A stretch of DNA of 64,000 bases, from assembly GCF_000420805.1 (NCBI RefSeq), contig NZ_ATVQ01000004.1, positions 144,586 through 208,585 of the forward strand. The letters are read 5' to 3'. Shown here in pieces: positions 50,820 through 59,711 of the stretch; the stretch's first letter is position 1; each line of letters opens with the position of its first letter. This stretch comes from Yaniella halotolerans DSM 15476. Its GTDB lineage: Bacteria; Actinomycetota; Actinomycetes; Actinomycetales; Micrococcaceae. The notes beneath the pieces were generated by a model, which saw nothing but the letters and a program-made list of their open reading frames with translations, did not search any database and was not told the origin of the DNA. The position numbers were made by a program, and so were the translations under genes.

Positions 50820-52463
50820 ATGGCAGTGGTATGGGACGGAAGAACTGACGAGGAAAAACTTCAGGAGCTGCTCCGGCTCGGAGAACAGACTCAGCTGGAG
50901 TTCAAGGTCGAGCTAGATTTACGCGATCGGAAACACGAACTTGATTTCGTCAAAGACGCCGTAGCCATGGCAAATCGTCCGCCCGGGGGTTACATTCTGG
51001 TCGGTATCACCGATGAGGGCACCTTGCCGGACAAACCATGGCGCATCAAAAACCCGCAAATGTTTGATGGCGCTACACTGCGGGACAAAATTGGTAAGTA
51101 CATTGAAGCCGATATCGAAGTTGTCTCCCAGATCCATACGGTCAATGGCAGTGACGTTGTCGTAGTGGCGATCTTTTCTACCCGTTCCGGCCTCCCCGTC
51201 CCGATGATGCGCGTCGGACAATACAATAAGCCCAATGGCAAAGGCCGGATGAAAACAAAAACCGTGTTCCGGCCCGGCGAAATTTTTATTCGAGATGGCG
51301 CAGGAAACGTACCGGTGCGCTATCGGGACTGGCCATCGGTGCTAGCACAGCACGACCAGCATATGAAAGAAGCCGCGACCAGCGACGTAAACTCCCTGAT
51401 GTCCAAGCTTGCCGACGCAATCGGCGGGAACAGCAAGGTCAATGTACCGCTAGAACCGTTCCTAGCGGATGAAACCGTGTCCAGTGCCATTCGAGCCAAC
51501 ATTCGGCAGGGCAATCGAGCCGAGCTGAAGATCTTCCTGCAGAACTCTCGCGATGACATCGTGACGAACGACGATCTCATCAAGCCCTTGGTCCGGCTCG
51601 TTGGCGTCGGGTGCGAAGCAATGCTGGCTGATGACCATGATTTGGCCATCAAAACCCTTGAGACCATGTACGACGCGTTTACCTCTATCTCAAAATCACC
51701 CAGTGCTGTGGCGACAACGGTTGTCGCCGGTTATCTATTCGGTGCTGCCGCCATCCGCACGGGCAGCTGGGAACTCATTCCTGAGCTCGTGTTGCGACCG
51801 TTTCAGCGAACCCCGACGCATGCGCGATACAGTTCCTGGATTCGTTACGGCCAGATCGAAGCCTCAGTCCATAACCAGTATCCGTTTTCATCCCAGCCGG
51901 TCCAGGAAAACCCGCATGACGAAGATAACGGCACCATGATTTCGGAAGGACTGTCTTGGGCTCGGACGTTTCCCCTCCTGAGACCAGACGTCCTGCATGA
52001 CTTCGGACTGAATACCAATAAAGCCCGCACAACTGAAACGCTGCTGAACTCATTGTGCCAGTTCGATTTTCTCTACGCTTGGATGGTCAACGCTTCAGCA
52101 CGACAGCACGGTGGCGGTGGAGCCTACGCCGCGTCTTCTGCGTTCAAGCACTGGCGGACGTTACCCATCATTGAGCGCACCATCACCAACGGAGAGATCC
52201 GGGCCAAGCTCTTTCCCGCTTCAACAGAGAAAGAAATTGCCCAGGCGCTGCGCAGTACCTATACCCACGCCGAAAAGGTCTCGAACCGGGAGAAATACTT
52301 CACCGGGTGGGAGCCGCTTCCGCCGTGGATTGCAGAATTCATTGGCCAGATTGTCGAAGGCGGCAAGGGTCCTGCGCCTCAGCCACCACCGTCGTTAGGC
52401 GATTTGAAACGCGACCAGCCCTCGAACGTGGTCAATTTCCGACATTTACGCGCAAACCAATAA
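50820..52463 (+). CDS. AlbA_2 (Schlafen-like) domain protein
   Basis: 547 residues from ATG 50820. The N-terminal part (residues 12-150) matches the AlbA_2 domain: EQTQLEFKVELDLRDRKHELDFVKDAVAMANRPPGGYILVGITDEG, then GKYIEADIEVV and VVVVAIFSTRSGLPVPM. The acidic/basic QLEFK motif resembles the nuclease-related centre of Schlafen-fold proteins. The remaining 380 residues are helical and show no domain I can name. Proteins of this type often appear in accessory or defence-related loci. A start at 50739 is possible; neither has a clear ribosome site. Confidence 0.75.
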   Translation: MAVVWDGRTDEEKLQELLRLGEQTQLEFKVELDLRDRKHELDFVKDAVAMANRPPGGYILVGITDEGTLPDKPWRIKNPQMFDGATLRDKIGKYIEADIEVVSQIHTVNGSDVVVVAIFSTRSGLPVPMMRVGQYNKPNGKGRMKTKTVFRPGEIFIRDGAGNVPVRYRDWPSVLAQHDQHMKEAATSDVNSLMSKLADAIGGNSKVNVPLEPFLADETVSSAIRANIRQGNRAELKIFLQNSRDDIVTNDDLIKPLVRLVGVGCEAMLADDHDLAIKTLETMYDAFTSISKSPSAVATTVVAGYLFGAAAIRTGSWELIPELVLRPFQRTPTHARYSSWIRYGQIEASVHNQYPFSSQPVQENPHDEDNGTMISEGLSWARTFPLLRPDVLHDFGLNTNKARTTETLLNSLCQFDFLYAWMVNASARQHGGGGAYAASSAFKHWRTLPIIERTITNGEIRAKLFPASTEKEIAQALRSTYTHAEKVSNREKYFTGWEPLPPWIAEFIGQIVEGGKGPAPQPPPSLGDLKRDQPSNVVNFRHLRANQ

Positions 52464-52492
52464 CGCTTGTCGTCCGCCTGACCTCAAGCAGA

Positions 52493-52972
52493 TTAGAGAA
52501 AATATTTCTGCCATTTTGTCCCGTACGCGGCGTTCCTGAGCTGTTGATCGAGTTCAGCGCGAAATCGGCTATGCTCATCCGAGAGGTGCTGGTAGAACTC
52601 TGCCGCACGAGTCTCACTGAGGAGCCGCTGCTCAAGCCCTGTCGGCACCACGGGCTGTCCGGCTGGCACCTCGAGCAAGAACTCCAGCATGCCGCCGTCA
52701 TCGAGGTCGATGAACCGCGGTTCAGGGAAGTGATTGGTCACGGTCTGCTCCAGGGCAGCTATCCCGACCTGTGAGATAAATTTCCGTTGTTTTCGTCCTC
52801 GAAAATTCGCTGGCAGGTATTCCGGGAGCACCACGTGGGTTATAAGAGCAGCAGAGTAGGTTCCGTCTGTTCCCAAATAGATTTCAAACAAATCATAAGG
52901 TTGCGATCCTTCTGCCACATAGGACAGATGATCGTTCGCACTCAGATCTACTGGCTGGCGTGGAAGAGACAT
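52493..52972 (-). CDS. Hypothetical 159-residue protein
   Basis: Soluble, mixed alpha/beta. ATG 52972 has GGAG 5 bases before it. Notable stretches are LPEYLPANFRGRKQRKFISQVG and FIDLDDGGMLEFLLEVPAGQPVVP. No family recognised. It is convergent with the AlbA_2 gene, 29 bases apart. Confidence 0.65.
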   Translation of the reverse strand: MSLPRQPVDLSANDHLSYVAEGSQPYDLFEIYLGTDGTYSAALITHVVLPEYLPANFRGRKQRKFISQVGIAALEQTVTNHFPEPRFIDLDDGGMLEFLLEVPAGQPVVPTGLEQRLLSETRAAEFYQHLSDEHSRFRAELDQQLRNAAYGTKWQKYFL

Positions 52973-53051
52973 GACCACTCCGTCGCGTATCTATCGTCAG
53001 GAATGCATTTAACAATACACACATCGCCATCCTGCCAGAACCATAGAAGAC

Positions 53052-53095
53052 AAAAAGCACCCCGGGCACGACCAGCTAGGCCATCGCCCGGGGGC
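53052..53095 (-). terminator. Intrinsic terminator after the DmdA-like gene
   Basis: 8-bp GC stem (CCCCGGGC) extended by two pairs across a bulge, ending in TTTTT on the - strand. Confidence 0.78.
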
Positions 53096-53122
53096 ACGTA
53101 GGATACTAAAGTGGTGTACGGC

Positions 53123-54427
53123 TCACAGCGCGGCATCCATTCCTCTCTGCTGCAGAATCTCACGCTGATTGGGGTTCACGGATTCTCGAAACGGCACGGG
53201 GACTACCTGGGCCGCCACCGGACTGCCCGGAATATCCGAGTATTTTTCCGGTAGGTGCACCCACAATTCAGTGCCAATGGCGGAAGCCTCAATGGGCACG
53301 AACCCCATGGCAATGTTTTGCCCCAACTCCGGAGAGAACCACGGCGAGGTGACGTAACCGGTTGGACTTGCCTCGGCGGTTTGCGAGATAAGCCAGAAGT
53401 CCGGGGCGTAGTCGTCAATCGGGGCACCGCCCATAATCATGCCAACCATCTGGTGGGTAAATGGGTACACCCCAACATCTAGTTGATCGCGTGCCTCTTC
53501 CAGTGCTGCTTTCCCGATATAGGGTGCATCTTTTTTGCGCGGCACCTGATAAGCGAGGTTCACCTGAAACGGCAGAACCTCCTGGTCCATGTCCTGACCC
53601 CACGAGAGGATGCCAGCAGCAATGCGACGATGGTGCGCCGGCGCGATCACAGATAGTTTGTGCTTCTCACCTGCCTGCAGAATAGTGTTCCATAAATCCT
53701 CGGCATGCTGGGAGGCATCATAGAGGTAAATCTCATAGCCTTTCTCCCCAGAAAAACCAGTTTGCGAAATAATCACATCATGCCCAGAAACCTGACCCTC
53801 AGCAAGACCATATGATGGCAGTTCAGCAATGGCGTCACCAAAGAGATCTACCATCAAATCTACAGACTTCGGCCCTTGAATTTGGACCGGTGCGACGTCG
53901 ATCTCTTGAATGTCGACGTCAAAGCGACGTCCCACATTGATCCCCTGTAACCAGAGCTCCAGATCCGAATCTGAGATAGAGAACCAGAACTCATCTTGAG
54001 CAATGCGGAGCAAAACCGGGTCGTTGAGAATACCCCCTGCTTCATTGCACAAGATCACATAGCGTGCCCGCATGACCGGTATCTTCGTGGCATCTCGAGT
54101 AATCACGAAATTCACGAATGCTTCGGCATCTGGCCCTTTGACTTGGATCTGGCGTTCAACGGCGACATTCCACAGCGTGACGTGATGTACGAGCGCCTCG
54201 TACTCCACCATGGCTCCCCCATCTTCGGGGCGAACATAGCCGCGTGGATGGTACATCCGGTTATATACAGAAGCACGCCAACAGCCCGCATCCATAGAAA
54301 GATGCCAATACGGGGATTTTCGAACCCGGGTATCGATCAGCATTTCGACCGACGTGGGACCAGACTGGCGCAAATTAATAGGTACATGACGATCGGATTG
54401 ATCGACGGAAGGGATATTCATGTTCAT
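53123..54427 (-). CDS. Folate-dependent methyltransferase of the GcvT/DmdA family
   Basis: 434 residues. The GcvT fold is seen from about residue 55 (LVHHVTLWNVAVERQIQVKGPDAEAFVNFVITRD) with ARYVILCNEAGGILNDPVLLRIAQDEFWFSISDSDLELWLQGI, which closely resembles the DMSP demethylase DmdA, and the C-terminal beta-barrel domain near the end. Such enzymes move a methyl or methylene group from N, S or O substrates to tetrahydrofolate. Start ATG 54427 has GGAGG 6 bases before it. Next to an IclR gene and the dimethylamine monooxygenase cluster, so the substrate is likely a methylated osmolyte or amine; not determined. Confidence 0.82.
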   Translation of the reverse strand: MNMNIPSVDQSDRHVPINLRQSGPTSVEMLIDTRVRKSPYWHLSMDAGCWRASVYNRMYHPRGYVRPEDGGAMVEYEALVHHVTLWNVAVERQIQVKGPDAEAFVNFVITRDATKIPVMRARYVILCNEAGGILNDPVLLRIAQDEFWFSISDSDLELWLQGINVGRRFDVDIQEIDVAPVQIQGPKSVDLMVDLFGDAIAELPSYGLAEGQVSGHDVIISQTGFSGEKGYEIYLYDASQHAEDLWNTILQAGEKHKLSVIAPAHHRRIAAGILSWGQDMDQEVLPFQVNLAYQVPRKKDAPYIGKAALEEARDQLDVGVYPFTHQMVGMIMGGAPIDDYAPDFWLISQTAEASPTGYVTSPWFSPELGQNIAMGFVPIEASAIGTELWVHLPEKYSDIPGSPVAAQVVPVPFRESVNPNQREILQQRGMDAAL

Positions 54428-54602
54428 GTAGGACCTCCCACTGAGAAAGGAGAGCGCATCGTAGCGGACACTAAAACCCGCCCTCGCTGTTGCATAATGC
54501 GATGCATGTTTCGAACTATGCACCACATACCAGCATTCTACGCGTGACGTCCATCACAGGTAAAGGGCTCTGGGAGCTTAAATTTTTGTGCCGCGCCGCG
54601 GA

Positions 54603-55430
54603 CTAAGCACCAGGGATCGTGGGGTCAACTCGGGAGAAACCTAGCCGCGCTTCAAAATCTTTTGCCGCAACCCTGAGCGCTCCCAAGAACTGCTCAAATC
54701 CGGCCTCGGGCATACGAAAGTCTGGCGCAGTCACTGACACCGCGGCCACTAATTTCCCGGTTGCATCCCAGACAGGGACTGCCAAGGCGTTAATGCCCTC
54801 TTCCCACTCCCCGACAGCCGCGGCCCACCCACGGTGCCGAATCACTTCGAGTTCTTCCGCTAACTCAGCAAAGTCGGTCCGGGTTGCCGGAGTGAAGCCT
54901 TCAAGCGATTCCACGTTGAACCGATCCCACACCTGAGACGATGCATAGGCCAGCAAAAGCTTTCCGGTAGAAGTTGCGTGCAGTGGAGCTCGCTGCCCCA
55001 CATACTGCCCAGCGACCCCGACCATGCGCTGGCCTGCGCTTTGCGTAATCGTCACCGCATAACCACTATCGAGTATTGCCACGTTCGATGTTTCTTGCGT
55101 CGCCTCAGCTAATGCATCACAAACCACTTGGCTGTCACGGGCGAGGTCGAAGCGGGTCGACACGGGGTACGCCATGCGCAAGAGTCCCAGTCCGAGGCGA
55201 TACTCCCCACGGTCCGAAACTTGCTCAACAACATCGCGTAACTCCAGGGTGGTCAACAATCTTGACGCCGTCGATCGATGAACACCAAGCTTCCGGGCGA
55301 TGGCCGACGTCCCAAGTGAGGACGACTCAGTCAACAATTCCAAAATCTGCATCGCACGATCCACTGACTGTATGGGAGCAGGCGTCCCCGCATCCCCACC
55401 ATTCGCGTCGACAGCATTTTCGTCAGCCAC
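54603..55430 (-). CDS. IclR family transcriptional regulator
   Basis: 275 residues: winged helix at about 20-80 (IQSVDRAMQILELLTESSSLGTSAIARKLGVHRSTASRLLTTLE) and an IclR effector-binding domain (APLHATSTGKLLLAYASS, GWAAAVGEWEEGINALAVPVWD). It is divergent from the dmm genes across 261 bases, and lies between them and the DmdA-like gene, so it probably controls one or both units in answer to a methylated substrate or product. Confidence 0.93.
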   Translation of the reverse strand: MADENAVDANGGDAGTPAPIQSVDRAMQILELLTESSSLGTSAIARKLGVHRSTASRLLTTLELRDVVEQVSDRGEYRLGLGLLRMAYPVSTRFDLARDSQVVCDALAEATQETSNVAILDSGYAVTITQSAGQRMVGVAGQYVGQRAPLHATSTGKLLLAYASSQVWDRFNVESLEGFTPATRTDFAELAEELEVIRHRGWAAAVGEWEEGINALAVPVWDATGKLVAAVSVTAPDFRMPEAGFEQFLGALRVAAKDFEARLGFSRVDPTIPGA

Positions 55431-55602
55431 GCCTCGTCACCCCTTGTCAGCTCTCTGCCGCCCGTTGACTCCTCCAAAGTTCATGGCGGCAGCTGACCCC
55501 AACTTAGCAAGCTCGCCACGACCCGAGCGACCTTCAAGGCATATCAACATTCCACACCTAATGCACTGGTTGAATTTTGGTTTTCTTATAAGCGAAACAG
55601 TG

Positions 55603-55631
55603 TTGGCCGACACACTCCCGACGCGTACTCT
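55603..55631 (+). promoter_or_regulatory. Possible promoter of the dmm operon
   Basis: TTGGCC and TACTCT spaced by 17 bases, 61 bases before the first start codon. A near-palindrome GTGTTGGCCGACAC (55600-55613) overlaps the -35. Both are weak matches; inference. Confidence 0.3.
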
Positions 55632-55645
55632 GACCCATATCAGCA

Positions 55646-55662
55646 GAAAATCGATTATTTTC
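55646..55662. promoter_or_regulatory. Palindrome, possible IclR operator
   Basis: GAAAATCGATTATTTTC: perfect 6-bp arms around a 5-base centre, 30 bases before the dmm start. IclR-family operators are often short AT-rich palindromes of the form GAAAT-ATTTC. Confidence 0.45.
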
Positions 55663-55691
55663 GAACGCAGAATGATGAGGATGAGGGTGTA

Positions 55692-56828
55692 ATGACTGTC
55701 ACTTGGAGAAAATCCGCTCTTACTGAACGCCACCGCGCTCTAGGGTCTACCTTGGAACCATGGAACGGTATGCCAACTGCCTGGGAATACGACGACGACA
55801 TCGATAACGGTTACAAGGCGATTCGCACCCAGGCAGGCCTGATGGACATTTCTGGCCTGAACGTAGTCCACGTTGTCGGCGCACACGCCGAGTGGGTTCT
55901 CAACCGCACAGTCACTCGTGACGTTCGAAAGATCTACCCGGGCAAAGCTGCCTACGCGACCATGCTCGATGATCGCGGCATGCTTGTCGACGACGGCATC
56001 ATCTACCGCACTGGTCCGAACTCGTGGCTCGTAGTCCACGGCAGCGGTACGACTCTGGAGCAGCTGAACAAGGAAGCCGTTGGCCGCGACGTAGCAGTGC
56101 TCTTCGACAGCGACGTCCAAATTCTGTCCTTGCAGGGCCCGAACTCGGTGGATTATCTGGAACAGCATATTCCTGGCCTGCGTGACCTCAAGTACTTCCA
56201 CCACATGGACACCCAGCTCTTTGGTCATTCCGTTCTGATTTCCCGCACGGGCTACACCGGGGAACGAGGCTACGAAATCTTCTGTAAGTTCGACGATGCC
56301 GTGGACATCTGGGACACCATCCTCGAAACTGGCAAAGACCAGGGCATCATTCCGGTACAGTTCTCGACCCTGGATATGTTCCGCGTCGAAGGTGCAATGT
56401 ACTTCTTCCCAGACGATATGTCTGAAGCACACCCACACGAGAATGACCTGCCAGGCGACACCCTGTGGGAACTGGGCCTGACCTTCACCGTCAGCCCAAC
56501 AAACGAAGAATTCCGCGGCATTGCACAGCACCAGCACCGTGAAGGAAAAGAACGCTTCCGCCTGTACGGCGTGGAGCTGGATTCAGATCAGGCAGCCGAA
56601 GCTGGCGATCGCGTCCTTGACGACAAGGGCAACGACGTAGGCGTCGTGACCTGTGGCATGTACTCACCGATCACCAAACGCTCTGTGGCGCTAGCACGGC
56701 TGAACCCAGAACTCGCGACCCCAGACATCGCAGTCCAGGTACAGGGCGAGGCCGACACGACTGCTGCGAAGACTCACAGCCTACCGTTTGAGGATCCGAA
56801 GAAGCTGAAGCCTCGAGGTAAGGCCTAA
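55692..56828 (+). CDS. dmmD: GcvT-like folate protein of the dimethylamine monooxygenase cluster
   Basis: 378 residues of the aminomethyltransferase fold (LMDISGLNVVHVVGAHAEWVLNRTVTRD, MLDDRGMLVDDGIIYRTGPNSWLVVHGSG, ISRTGYTGERGYEIF). The characterised haem-dependent N-demethylase complex contains tetrahydrofolate, and this type of subunit would capture the formaldehyde released as methylene-THF. First gene of a four-gene operon; GAGGATGAGGG precedes the ATG, and the next gene starts 4 bases after its stop. The symbol follows the dmmDABC order known from marine bacteria; identity by context. Confidence 0.82.
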   Translation: MTVTWRKSALTERHRALGSTLEPWNGMPTAWEYDDDIDNGYKAIRTQAGLMDISGLNVVHVVGAHAEWVLNRTVTRDVRKIYPGKAAYATMLDDRGMLVDDGIIYRTGPNSWLVVHGSGTTLEQLNKEAVGRDVAVLFDSDVQILSLQGPNSVDYLEQHIPGLRDLKYFHHMDTQLFGHSVLISRTGYTGERGYEIFCKFDDAVDIWDTILETGKDQGIIPVQFSTLDMFRVEGAMYFFPDDMSEAHPHENDLPGDTLWELGLTFTVSPTNEEFRGIAQHQHREGKERFRLYGVELDSDQAAEAGDRVLDDKGNDVGVVTCGMYSPITKRSVALARLNPELATPDIAVQVQGEADTTAAKTHSLPFEDPKKLKPRGKA

Positions 56829-56831
56829 ACC

Positions 56832-57458
56832 ATGCAGCAGAAGATCACCAGCCCACCAGCTGAAATTCAGAGTCGTCCGAAGTACCACGAGCTGGCCGCA
56901 GTGCCTAGCGCACAGTGGAATCTCGTGATTGCCGAGGGCGAGGGCATGCTGTCAGTACTGCGTATGCTCAACGAAGCCCCAAAAGGGTTTAGCGCACGCA
57001 CCCACGTGGTCTACTTGACGTCCAATGAGGGCGATGATCAGGACTATGTGGGGCAGCTCGAAGAATTCGGTCCGATCAGCGTCAACCAAGCGCTGACCCG
57101 GAAAGAAGCCCTGCACCGCTTAAGCAAACTCTTGGAAACAGCCAAAATGGGTACTCGACTCTATGCGGTTGGCGGTGAGACGTTCCTCGGGCTGGTCATA
57201 CGAGAAGCCCTCAACTATGGCATCAACCATGAATCGGTCATTACCGAACTCCGAGGATCACTTGCCCGCCGTGTTCAGTGCGTGCATTGCAAGTTCATCG
57301 CCGAAGGTGTGACCACCTCATTTTATGATTGCCCTCGTTGCGGCGAGACGTTAGAAGTACGAGATCACCATTCTCGTCGTCTCGCGGCGTTCCAGGGCGT
57401 CTCGGCAACCGTAGAAACTCCAGGCGAAACGCCTGAAGTCGAAGAAGTGTATCCATGA
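56832..57458 (+). CDS. dmmA: Dimethylamine monooxygenase subunit DmmA-like
   Basis: 208 residues. N-terminal part resembles an NAD(P)H/flavin-reductase-type alpha/beta domain (NLVIAEGEGMLSVLRMLNEAPKGF..., AVGGETFLGLVIREALNYG); the C-terminal 55 residues hold a zinc-ribbon of four cysteines, CVHCKF and CPRCGE, and end in a Glu-rich tail. This layout fits the DmmA family of the haem-dependent N-demethylase complex. Its stop overlaps the next start by four bases. Confidence 0.82.
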   Translation: MQQKITSPPAEIQSRPKYHELAAVPSAQWNLVIAEGEGMLSVLRMLNEAPKGFSARTHVVYLTSNEGDDQDYVGQLEEFGPISVNQALTRKEALHRLSKLLETAKMGTRLYAVGGETFLGLVIREALNYGINHESVITELRGSLARRVQCVHCKFIAEGVTTSFYDCPRCGETLEVRDHHSRRLAAFQGVSATVETPGETPEVEEVYP

Positions 57459-58420
57459 AACCACCAAAGAATGCAATCAAGGTACGAGTTGACGAAGTAG
57501 ACGAGGTCGCCGAGCAGATCCGGCGATTCCGTTTCACTCCGATCGATCAAGCTGACTTGCCTGTGTTTTCTCCGGGATCAAATATCACGGTGAATATGGA
57601 TGGACCTGAGAAGCGAATCAAGAACCAATATTCGCTCATCAGTTCCCCCGATGCTCGAGATGCATACGAAATTACTGTTTTGCGTGTCGATGATTCACGC
57701 GGTGGATCAGATTTCATGCACACGGAGGTTTCCCAGGGCGATACGCTGTGGATTAACCCGCCGAATAATGAATTCGCCATCTACGATCTTGCGAATAAAC
57801 ATCTCTTGATCGCCGGTGGTATCGGCATTACACCGTTTATGTCGATGGCGCCGCAGCTTGCTGCACGAGGCGCTGACTTCGAGCTGCATTATGCAATGCG
57901 TTCGAAAAAACGCGCCGCCTACAGCGACGAGCTCGGGAATCTGTACCCAGAACAACTGCACACCTATCAGTCCAGCCTGGGACAGCGAATCCAGTTTGAC
58001 GAACTGCTCGACAACCAGCCACTTGGAACTCACCTGTACGTGTGCGGCCCAGAGCGCATGATTGACGATGTTCTTGAAATTGCTCGCCAGGCCGGTTGGC
58101 CCGAAGAAGATCTCCACTGGGAGAAGTTCCTCGGACCACCACCGGGCGATCCATTCGATGTGACACTGGCAGAATCAGACATGAATGTCCACGTCGGCCC
58201 CGAAGACTCGATTCTCGAAGCAGTCGAAGACGCCGGAATCGAACCGGACTTTGGCTGCCGCGGTGGAGTTTGCGGTCGGTGCGAGACCACAGTGCTCAAG
58301 GCTGACGGGGAAATCCTGCACAACGACGAATTCCTCACAGATAAGGAACGCGAATCGGGTGAGCACATCATGATTTGTATGTCGCGGTTCAAGGGGAAAG
58401 ACCTAACCCTCAAGCTGTAA
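57455..58420 (+). CDS. dmmB: Flavin/2Fe-2S oxidoreductase subunit DmmB (PDR/VanB type)
   Basis: 321 residues: FMN-binding beta-barrel (IRRFRFTPIDQADLPVFSPGSNITV, KNQYSLISS), NAD(P)H domain with GGIGITPFMSMAPQLAARG, and a C-terminal plant-type ferredoxin domain whose four cysteines lie in GCRGGVCGRCE and MICMS. It passes electrons from NAD(P)H to the haem subunit. Starts inside dmmA (ATGA overlap); 40 bases separate it from the haem-subunit gene. Confidence 0.9.
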   Translation: MKPPKNAIKVRVDEVDEVAEQIRRFRFTPIDQADLPVFSPGSNITVNMDGPEKRIKNQYSLISSPDARDAYEITVLRVDDSRGGSDFMHTEVSQGDTLWINPPNNEFAIYDLANKHLLIAGGIGITPFMSMAPQLAARGADFELHYAMRSKKRAAYSDELGNLYPEQLHTYQSSLGQRIQFDELLDNQPLGTHLYVCGPERMIDDVLEIARQAGWPEEDLHWEKFLGPPPGDPFDVTLAESDMNVHVGPEDSILEAVEDAGIEPDFGCRGGVCGRCETTVLKADGEILHNDEFLTDKERESGEHIMICMSRFKGKDLTLKL

Positions 58421-58460
58421 ACGGTTCGGTGTGAGAGTTCCACCGAGCAAGGAGATGAAA

Positions 58461-59525
58461 ATGTCGATCACATTCAACTCGGAGACGTTCCGAGATGACT
58501 TCACCTATTACAACAGTCCAGAAGCTATCCAGCGCTTTCCATTCCCCTTTGACGAAGACACGTACATGTACGCAGTCAACATGGAACAGCATAATCCCGG
58601 TGAGCGCGGCTCTGTACTGGAACACCCCATCGACGTTGACGAACACTACGTCGCAGAGATGGAAGACCGCGCCATGGTTCTGGCAGAAGACCCCAAGCGC
58701 ACCCAGACGCTGCCTCACATGGAGACCGCCGCGTGGGACACGCTTGAGCTGCTGTTCGGCCTCATGGCGCGTGACTACCCAGAACATTTCACCTTAGAAC
58801 GTGATGGCACGACCTGGCACTGGATCAACCGTCCGCTTGGGCTTGACCACACCTTCACTTTCGGTGATTCGTCCACGCTGCCACCTCGTCCTGGTAGCCG
58901 AGGTGACGTTCCAATGGAACCATTGGAATACGTCACTCGTCAGGTACAGGGCGATTACGCGGTCCTGGACCAACGCGCGGACAACTTGTGGATGGACGCT
59001 GGAACCGTCACAAGCCAGGCCGACTGGTCGCTAGATTTCGACATCGGCATGGACTTTTACGAGTGGCATGGACCAGTCCCGCTGGCCCATGAAATGGGTA
59101 TCTTCGATCGAGCGCTCAAGTATTTGCTGAGCATTGAACAGCATAATCCCGGGCGCCGTTTGAACTGGACCATGACCATCAACCCCCGTTTAGATACCAG
59201 CCCTGAAAACTACAACACATGGGGCGTCGACCGCACCACGGTGACTCCGGAGAATGTTGGCGAGAAGGTTCACCTACGAGTAGAACTCCAGACCTTCTTC
59301 CGGTTGCCTCGCTCGAACGCCCTGCTGTTTCCAATTCGCTGTTACCTCATTAGTCTCAACGATCTGGTAACCGTTCCAGGGTGGGGCAAGCGCCTGCACC
59401 GCGTACTGCGCGACCTGCATCCAGATCTGGCGGAGTACAAGGGTCTGACCACTTATCTACCGACTGTCATTGAGTGGCTATCGGCTTACGACGACGAATC
59501 CGAGACGGTCGACCAGGCCGGATAA
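58461..59525 (+). CDS. dmmC: Haem-dependent oxidative N-demethylase alpha subunit (DUF3445)
   Basis: 354 residues of the DUF3445/HODM alpha family, whose characterised member binds haem in a PAS-like fold and oxidises dimethylamine to methylamine and formaldehyde. Typical blocks are RPLGLDHTFTFGDSSTLPPRPGSRGDVPMEPLEYV, QADWSLDFDIGMDFYEWHGPVP and LRVELQTFFRLPRSNALLFPIRCYLI. Start ATG 58461 is set by AAGGAG 6 bases before it, rather than GTG 58431. Last gene of the operon, ending at a strong terminator. The preferred amine here is not shown. Confidence 0.9.
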   Translation: MSITFNSETFRDDFTYYNSPEAIQRFPFPFDEDTYMYAVNMEQHNPGERGSVLEHPIDVDEHYVAEMEDRAMVLAEDPKRTQTLPHMETAAWDTLELLFGLMARDYPEHFTLERDGTTWHWINRPLGLDHTFTFGDSSTLPPRPGSRGDVPMEPLEYVTRQVQGDYAVLDQRADNLWMDAGTVTSQADWSLDFDIGMDFYEWHGPVPLAHEMGIFDRALKYLLSIEQHNPGRRLNWTMTINPRLDTSPENYNTWGVDRTTVTPENVGEKVHLRVELQTFFRLPRSNALLFPIRCYLISLNDLVTVPGWGKRLHRVLRDLHPDLAEYKGLTTYLPTVIEWLSAYDDESETVDQAG

Positions 59526-59555
59526 GACGGACGCCGCCACCTAGATCATCCATAC

Positions 59556-59593
59556 AAAAATCCCACTGCCCATCACGGGTAGTGGGATTTTTT
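59556..59593 (+). terminator. Intrinsic terminator of the dmm operon
   Basis: 16-bp stem (AAAAATCCCACTGCCC, one G-T pair), 5-base loop, six T. Confidence 0.92.
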
Positions 59594-59711
59594 ATGCACT
59601 GACGATGCTGTACCTTGTAGACGTACGCGGAATCGGGTGTTCACTTCTGGCCCGATGGGACCGCTCTTTGAACTGCCCCGGCGACCCTTGTGTGTAGTAG
59701 CTAAAGCCAGC

